This document shows positions 59,340-64,000 of a stretch of 64,000 nt of DNA, piece by piece. This DNA is from an uncultured Roseiflexaceae bacterium. GTDB lineage: Bacteria; Chloroflexota; Chloroflexia; Chloroflexales; Roseiflexaceae. Made by a program: the position numbers and the translations under genes. The notes beneath the pieces were generated by a model. That model was not told where the DNA came from and ran no database searches. It was given only the letters and a program-made list of their open reading frames with translations. Positions within the stretch are counted from its first letter, which is position 1, and each line of letters begins with the position of its first letter. The stretch spans positions 1 to 64,000 of the forward strand of contig CALKHR010000019.1 in NCBI GenBank assembly GCA_937988885.1, given 5' to 3'.

Positions 59340-60236
59340 TCACTCCCCAAGCAGCACGTTGCGCTGCGCCACCAGGAAGTCGTAGACGCTCTGCGGCGGT
59401 TGCCCGGTCAACTCCGTCACCGCATCGCTCACCACGTCGAGTGTGCCCTGCGATATACCGACATCGAAGGTCACGAGAACCTCGGCCAGGCCGCGCGGCA
59501 CGCCTGCTTGCACCATCCCGTTCACCATCGCCTCAGCGGAGATGCCGATGTACTGCACAGGCTTGCCCGTGATCTCGCTCACCATCTTCGCCACATCGCC
59601 GTGGCTTACGGCGCCGGGGCCAGTGATCTCGAACGTGTTGCGCCCGCTGCGATCGGAGTTGAGCGCCGCCGCAGCCACTCGCGCACAATCGTCGCGAGTC
59701 ACGTAGCCCACTTTGCCCTCGCCACCCGCCGACACAAACTGCCCTGTGGCGACCGCTCGTGGCAAGTTGCGCAACAGCACCTCGGTGTAGACATTGTTGC
59801 GCAGCACCGTCCAATCCATCGAGCTTGCGGCTAACGCCTGCTCGGTAGCGTAGTGATCGGGCGCGATCGCGATCGGGTTGCCTGGCTCCGGGCGCGTGAG
59901 CGACGTGTAGACCACGTGTCGCACCCCGGCCTGCTCGGCGGCCTTGACCGCCGTCTGATGCTGAGTGATGCGATGCCCGGGCACCCCCAACACATCGGTG
60001 CTGATCAACAACATGCGCTCGGCCCCGGCGAAAGCCGCCGGAAGGGCGGATGCGTCGTCGAAATCGGCCTTGCGCACCTCCACGCCGCGCGCCGCAAGGT
60101 CGGCCAACTGCTCAGGTGAGCGCGTGGTGGCGATGATTGGGCCAGCGTTTGCGGCAAGCAAGAGCTCCACAACCTTGCGCCCGAGGTGCCCAGAAGCACC
60201 TGTCACCAGCAATGCACCTCGCTTCTGCTCTGCCAT
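59340..60236 (-). CDS. NmrA/QorB-like NAD(P)H-dependent reductase
   Basis: 298 residues, atypical SDR: glycine motif VTGASGHLGRKV, TTRSPEQLADL, VRKADFDD and the NmrA-type IAPDHYATEQAL and LRNNVYTEVLL. It resembles quinone oxidoreductase 2 (YtfG/QorB). ATG at 60236 follows AAAGGAG; a longer frame starts at 60314 upstream of the predicted promoter. Single-gene transcription unit. Confidence 0.8.
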   Translation of the reverse strand: MAEQKRGALLVTGASGHLGRKVVELLLAANAGPIIATTRSPEQLADLAARGVEVRKADFDDASALPAAFAGAERMLLISTDVLGVPGHRITQHQTAVKAAEQAGVRHVVYTSLTRPEPGNPIAIAPDHYATEQALAASSMDWTVLRNNVYTEVLLRNLPRAVATGQFVSAGGEGKVGYVTRDDCARVAAAALNSDRSGRNTFEITGPGAVSHGDVAKMVSEITGKPVQYIGISAEAMVNGMVQAGVPRGLAEVLVTFDVGISQGTLDVVSDAVTELTGQPPQSVYDFLVAQRNVLLGE

Positions 60237-60284
60237 ATCGGCTCCTTTGTATGCGATTTTGAGAGGCTGAGAAAGAACGCATCC

Positions 60285-60314
60285 ATTGTAGCAGTTTCGC
60301 TTGGCGACTGCCAA
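60285..60314 (-). promoter_or_regulatory. Promoter of the NmrA-like gene
   Basis: Minus strand TTGGCA (60309-60314), 18-bp spacer, TACAAT (60285-60290). The leader is about 42 nt. Confidence 0.6.
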
Positions 60315-60428
60315 TCATCTATCGCGCTCAGAGTCATTCTGAGATGCCGATATCGCGATGCGATAATATGGAGGGGCGGAAACAGATCTAGCCCGCTAGA
60401 GCCATTCTGAACGGAGTGCGCAGCACGA

Positions 60429-60609
60429 AGTGAAGAATCTCCCCGTCTCATCCAGCCTTGAGCGTTTGATTTCCCTTCTACCCTGCCATACGTCGGTTTC
60501 TGAGTAACGAACCGTTAGGTGAGGTGAAGGATTTGGTTGAAGAAATGAATCATTGAACGAGAACAGCCAACAAAACAATACACTAACAATCTGTGAAATC
60601 AGTGGATGA
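60429..60609. repeat. Dispersed intergenic repeat, copy 3
   Basis: GTGAAGAATCTCC and TTGAGCG occur in the same order as in 56-98, and ATCTGTGAAATCAGTGGAT at 60591-60609 matches the end module of copies 1 and 2. Here the modules are separated by about 120 bp of unrelated sequence. The region 60315-60618 has no gene. Confidence 0.5.
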
Positions 60610-60618
60610 TCAACCCAA

Positions 60619-60647
60619 TTGACCTTGTCCACGAAATGCGCTAGAGT
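60619..60647 (+). promoter_or_regulatory. Promoter of the enolase-superfamily gene
   Basis: TTGACC (60619-60624), 17-bp spacer, TAGAGT (60642-60647), about 44 nt before the ATG. Confidence 0.6.
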
Positions 60648-60690
60648 CATCGTATGCCCACCGCCATCTTGAACCGCACAAGGATTGAAC

Positions 60691-61857
60691 ATGCAGATCA
60701 ACGATGTTCAGGTGTTCGAAGTGCGTGGTCGTTGGACTGGCCCAACATTCCCCCCTGGCAACCGCCAAGTTCAGCAACTGGATCGGTATCCCGAATTTAA
60801 CCAGAATCACGCTACCGGACAAGTGCCGCAACATGTCATCGCGCTCTACGTCCAGATCGAAAGTGATGAAGGCCACACCGGCCTGTTCGGCCCGATTCAG
60901 CCGACCCAAGCCTTCATCGTCAAGCAGACGCTGCGCCCGTTTCTGCTTGGCCGCGATCCGCTTGCGATCGAACTGCTGCACGACCAGATGTTGCGGTTGG
61001 ATCGGCACGGACGCTCGGGCATGTTTATGACCGCCATCAGCGTGATCGACTGCGCGCTGTGGGACTTGAAGGGCAAAGCCTGGGATCAGCCAGTCTATCG
61101 ACTGTTGGGTGGCCCGACCCGCGCCGAAGTGCCCGCCTATGCCAGCATGCTTGGCTTCTCGACCGAGCCAGCCGAGGCCGTCGCCACCGCACTCGACTAT
61201 CGCGAGCAGGGCTACACCGCACAAAAGTGGTTCTTTCGCTATGGCCCCGGCGACGGCAGCGAAGGTTTTGCCCGCAACGTGGCGTTGGCCCAAGCCCTGC
61301 GCGAGGCGCTCGGCCCGCACTACCCGCTCATGTTCGACGCCTACATGGGCTGGGATCTGCCCTACGCCACCGAGATGGTGCGCGCCCTGGAGCCGTTGCG
61401 TCCGGCATGGGTCGAGGAGCCGATCCCACCCGAGCGCGTCGCATCGCTGCGCCAGATCCGACAGGCCGCCGCAGTGCCGCTCGCCACTGGCGAGCATGTC
61501 TACACGCGCTGGCAGGCCAAGGAGCTATTGGCGAACCAAGCCCTCGATGTCCTGCAGGTCGATCCCGATTGGACGGGTGGCATCAGCGAGTTGGTGAAGG
61601 TCTGCGCGCTCAGTTCGGCGTTCGATACGCCCGTGATCGCCCACGGCCACTCGTTGCTGCCCGCGCTGCACGTTGCTGCCGCGCAATCGCCGCAGACGGT
61701 GCCCATGGTCGAATATCTGATCCGCTATCAGGAGACCAAGCAATTTTTCCACACGCCGATTGTGCGGCCCCAGGCTGGCCTCGTGCGCCCGCCCGAACTG
61801 CCGGGCTTGGGCATTGTGCTCGATGAGGCGAAGATCGACGAGCGCAAAGCGTGGTGA
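60691..61857 (+). CDS. Enolase-superfamily sugar-acid dehydratase (mandelate racemase subgroup)
   Basis: 388 residues. N-terminal capping domain, then a TIM barrel with metal ligands Asp216 (FDAYMGW), Glu242 (WVEEP) and Glu268 (TGEHV), and a catalytic His in AHGHS (318/320). A candidate second catalytic region is QKWFFRYGP (about 179-187). This is the layout of L-rhamnonate and related acid-sugar dehydratases, which abstract the proton alpha to the carboxylate. ATG at 60691 after AAGGA. No sugar transport or kinase gene is nearby, so the substrate is open. Confidence 0.82.
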   Translation: MQINDVQVFEVRGRWTGPTFPPGNRQVQQLDRYPEFNQNHATGQVPQHVIALYVQIESDEGHTGLFGPIQPTQAFIVKQTLRPFLLGRDPLAIELLHDQMLRLDRHGRSGMFMTAISVIDCALWDLKGKAWDQPVYRLLGGPTRAEVPAYASMLGFSTEPAEAVATALDYREQGYTAQKWFFRYGPGDGSEGFARNVALAQALREALGPHYPLMFDAYMGWDLPYATEMVRALEPLRPAWVEEPIPPERVASLRQIRQAAAVPLATGEHVYTRWQAKELLANQALDVLQVDPDWTGGISELVKVCALSSAFDTPVIAHGHSLLPALHVAAAQSPQTVPMVEYLIRYQETKQFFHTPIVRPQAGLVRPPELPGLGIVLDEAKIDERKAW

Positions 61858-61873
61858 TGCGCTTTGCCTAATT

Positions 61874-61896
61874 GGCCGATGGTGCGATCATCGGCC
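61874..61896 (+). other. Intergenic hairpin
   Basis: GGCCGATG (61874-61881) pairs with CATCGGCC (61889-61896) around a 7-nt loop, with no U-tract. It lies between the dehydratase gene and the GNAT gene. Confidence 0.4.
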
Positions 61897-61912
61897 CGCT
61901 CAAAGGTGCTGA

Positions 61913-62347
61913 ATGACACTCACTGTGATACGCCCCGTCGTCCCCGATGATATCGAGATCTTTTATCAGCAGCAATTGGACGAGGAAGCCTGCCGGATGG
62001 CGAACTTTCCCTCACGTTCGCGCGAGGCCGTGCTATCGCATTGGGCCAACATCATGCGGAATCCCAACCTCTACAACCGCACGATCGAGCACAATGGCGA
62101 GGTGGCTGGTAACGTCCTGTGTTATCCGCTCGATGATATGATGCAGGTGGGTTATTGGCTGGGCCGCTCGTTTTGGGGCAAGGGCATCGCCACGCAAGCG
62201 CTGCGGCTGGCGCTGGCCGAGATAACCCATCGCCCGTTGCATGCCTATGTGGCCCTACAGAATATCGGCTCGCAGCGCGTGCTCATCAAGTGCGGGTTTG
62301 TGCAATGTGGCGTTGAGGGTGATGAACTGCTCTTCCGGCTCGATTAG
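61913..62347 (+). CDS. GNAT-family N-acetyltransferase
   Basis: 144 residues, RimJ/RimL-like. The acetyl-CoA pyrophosphate loop is GRSFWGKGIATQAL, and LHAYVALQNIGSQRVLIKCGF is the conserved C-terminal half (beta strand, Asn, Ser, Tyr/Phe region). ATG at 61913 after AAAGGTG. It is 55 nt downstream of the dehydratase gene and may share its transcript. Acceptor unknown. Confidence 0.85.
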   Translation: MTLTVIRPVVPDDIEIFYQQQLDEEACRMANFPSRSREAVLSHWANIMRNPNLYNRTIEHNGEVAGNVLCYPLDDMMQVGYWLGRSFWGKGIATQALRLALAEITHRPLHAYVALQNIGSQRVLIKCGFVQCGVEGDELLFRLD

Positions 62348-62790
62348 CGCATCCCGATAGAGACACAGCTAACGGCTACCTTTCACGTTCGTCTTCAGCA
62401 GATGCAAGTGAGGTTGGGGCAGCATGCACAATCGTGCCTCGACACACGTGCATGTGTGGCAGATCTGCTGCTCCATCGGCCTTGGCGATCGCTACACAGC
62501 GTAGCAATTTCGGCGTATACATCACCTTCGCAGCGATCGCCACCTCCCGAATCCTCGCCCGATTTTGAAGCATGGCGGCTCGAATCGGCACCATTTGACG
62601 ATTCTGCACAAATCTCTCTCGACAGTGATTGTGCGAACTAACCGATCGCATGATTTTACTCTAGGAACATGGCCCGAAAAAAATATACAAGATTTACGAG
62701 TTCTACTTATGCAAAAGTAACAGTACCTCTGAAATTTGGCTTTCTAATGCGGAAAATGAAAACGTCCTTCGGAGGGGTGAATTTGCAATT
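62348..62790. other. Intergenic region with no recognised gene
   Basis: About 440 bp. Short open frames on both strands (for example 62402-62641) lack an SD and have no recognisable product. The last 130 bp is AT-rich leading into the glnA promoter. Confidence 0.5.
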
Positions 62791-62821
62791 TTGCACATAG
62801 GCATTTTCTGTACTGTATAAT
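62791..62821 (+). promoter_or_regulatory. Promoter of glnA
   Basis: TTGCAC (62791-62796) and a perfect TATAAT (62816-62821) with a 19-bp spacer, about 45 nt before the ATG. The long spacer suggests help from an activator or a weak -35. Confidence 0.6.
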
Positions 62822-62865
62822 AACGCCAGTTTGCCGCCACCCCTATACTGAATACGAGGACACAC

Positions 62866-64000
62866 ATGTCAAGCTCACTTCGTGATTTCCTAGAACTTCC
62901 GTACGAGAAGTTGGAAGAACTCAACCTCGCAGCAAAGGAGCAGCGAGCGGCACGCACTCCCATTGACAAACTCCAAGAAGAGCGCCTGAAGTATCTCACT
63001 GATGAGAAGGCCATCAAGGCCGTAACAGTGGCATTCACCGACTTGGAAGGGCGTCTACATACCCTTGATTACGATAAGAAATTCCTGATCGGTGCGTCGG
63101 ACAACTTGACTTTCGACGGTTCCTCGATTCGTGGTTTCTCGCAGCAGTCGGAGTCGGACCTTCGCCTCGCGATCGACTGGGGCGCTTTCTACTGGCTGCC
63201 CGCCGACATCTTCGGCCCAGGCAAGGTGCTGGTATTTGGCGATGTGCTGGGTCGCGATGGCCAGCCTTACCCGGCTGATATGCGCGCTACCCTCAAGGCG
63301 TACACCCAGAAGATCTACGAGAACGATGGCCTGACCTGCAACGTTGCGACCGAAACCGAGGGCTTCCTGTTCAAGGGCCGCAACGCCGAGCAGCTCTACC
63401 GCGACACCGGCAAGTTCGAGATCCTCAGCTCCGGTGGCTACTACCACTCGCTGCCAGGCGATCCGCTGCGCTTGTTCATCGACACGGCTGCCGAGGCGCA
63501 GCGTGCGTTGGGCTTCCAGAACGAGAAGGATCACCCCGAGGTCGCTCCGTCGCAGTTCGAGATCAACTACTCGTACGCTGAGGCTGTGATCGCTGCCGAC
63601 CAGATTATGCTGTACAAGCTGCTCTGCCGCCAGATCGCTGCCAAGCTTGATCTGACTGCTAGCTTCTTGCCGAAGCCATTGGTGGGCGTGAACGGTAGCG
63701 GTATGCACACCAACATGTCGCTGTCGAGGGGCAACGAGAACCTGTTCTACGACGCCGACGGCCCCGAGAAGCTGTCGGCTCTGGGCTGGGAGTTCATCGA
63801 CCGCATCTTGTCGAACGCGAAGGACATCTGTCTGGTGCTGAACTCGTCGGTCAACTCGTACCGTCGCCTCGACCCGCACTACGAGGCACCGAACCAGATC
63901 ATGGCTTCGCCCATCGATCGTGGCTCGATGATCCGCATCCCGCTCGGCAACCGCCGCTCGGCCCGCATCGAGGTGCGCTCGGTTGCGCCGGACGCCAACC
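62866..64000 (+). CDS. glnA: Glutamine synthetase (partial, runs off window end)
   Basis: 378 codons are open to the window edge with no stop. ATG at 62866 follows GAGGA. The beta-grasp N-terminus (VTVAFTDLEGRLHTLDYD, FDGSSIRGF) precedes the catalytic domain with TETEGFLF, NGSGMHTNMS and NSYRRLDPHYEAPNQ, all diagnostic of GS. It makes glutamine from glutamate, ammonia and ATP. A 50-residue helical N-terminal extension precedes the usual start of the fold. The subtype (GSI-alpha or -beta) cannot be judged without the C-terminus. Confidence 0.93.
   Translation, partial: MSSSLRDFLELPYEKLEELNLAAKEQRAARTPIDKLQEERLKYLTDEKAIKAVTVAFTDLEGRLHTLDYDKKFLIGASDNLTFDGSSIRGFSQQSESDLRLAIDWGAFYWLPADIFGPGKVLVFGDVLGRDGQPYPADMRATLKAYTQKIYENDGLTCNVATETEGFLFKGRNAEQLYRDTGKFEILSSGGYYHSLPGDPLRLFIDTAAEAQRALGFQNEKDHPEVAPSQFEINYSYAEAVIAADQIMLYKLLCRQIAAKLDLTASFLPKPLVGVNGSGMHTNMSLSRGNENLFYDADGPEKLSALGWEFIDRILSNAKDICLVLNSSVNSYRRLDPHYEAPNQIMASPIDRGSMIRIPLGNRRSARIEVRSVAPDAN

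Noticed and set aside
62402..62641. 79-residue plus-strand frame between the GNAT gene and glnA
   Set aside because: No SD, no recognisable motif, and an equally long overlapping frame exists on the other strand.

Overview
This 64 kb window is GC-rich bacterial chromosome. It contains dnaA beside a cluster of DnaA boxes, so it spans or adjoins the replication origin. The mix of genes (a SARP-type regulator with an MEDS domain, a huge Ser/Thr kinase-CHAT-FGE fusion, GAF-type histidine kinases, an F420-type reductase and paralogous class C serine hydrolases) suggests Chloroflexota (class Chloroflexia). That placement is an inference from gene content; no rRNA gene is present to confirm it.

Region 1 (160-13406, all minus strand) is a 13-gene aromatic catabolism cluster. 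In transcription order it encodes a cytochrome P450 fused to a PEP-synthase-type ATP-grasp domain, a phosphohistidine-swivel phosphotransferase, an HD phosphohydrolase, an aldehyde dehydrogenase, a second HD phosphohydrolase, a short-chain dehydrogenase, PobA, PcaC, PcaH, PcaG, PcaI, PcaJ and PcaD. This matches, step for step, the phosphorylation-initiated 4-cresol pathway known from the Corynebacterium glutamicum cre genes: phenol to aryl phosphate, P450 oxidation of the methyl group, dephosphorylation, oxidation of alcohol and aldehyde to 4-hydroxybenzoate, then protocatechuate and the beta-ketoadipate pathway. The striking novelty is that the kinase half (CreH-like) and the P450 (CreJ-like) are one polypeptide. 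pcaB, pcaF and a P450 redox partner are not in the window. Upstream lie a MEDS-SARP regulator (13761-15299) and the 1187-residue kinase-CHAT-TPR-FGE protein (15337-18900).

Region 2 (18901-31401) has an AT-rich gap and then a surface-polysaccharide group (nucleotide-sugar dehydrogenase, methyltransferase, GT4 and membrane glycosyltransferases), an ADP-ribosylglycohydrolase-family protein, a membrane histidine kinase and an iron-type alcohol dehydrogenase.

Region 3 (31750-38735, minus) is a purine/urate catabolic operon with a consensus promoter and a terminator: uraD, puuD (membrane urate oxidase with cytochrome c), an allantoate-amidohydrolase-type peptidase, a fused FAD/2Fe-2S subunit and the molybdopterin subunit of a xanthine dehydrogenase.

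Region 4 (38769-46676, plus) carries an M23 peptidase, a two-GAF histidine kinase, an M24 aminopeptidase, scpB, oriC-like DNA and dnaA.

Region 5 (46807-64000) is accessory: an SDR, an F420-type reductase, a nitroreductase, a DinB/ClbS-like protein and a histidine phosphatase. It also holds a tandemly duplicated array of unknown two-gene modules (two-TM protein plus small beta protein) ending in a P-loop ATPase, with one module broken by a Trp-to-TGA change. After these come two paralogous serine hydrolases, an NmrA/QorB-like reductase, an enolase-superfamily dehydratase, a GNAT protein and the start of a glutamine synthetase gene that runs off the end.
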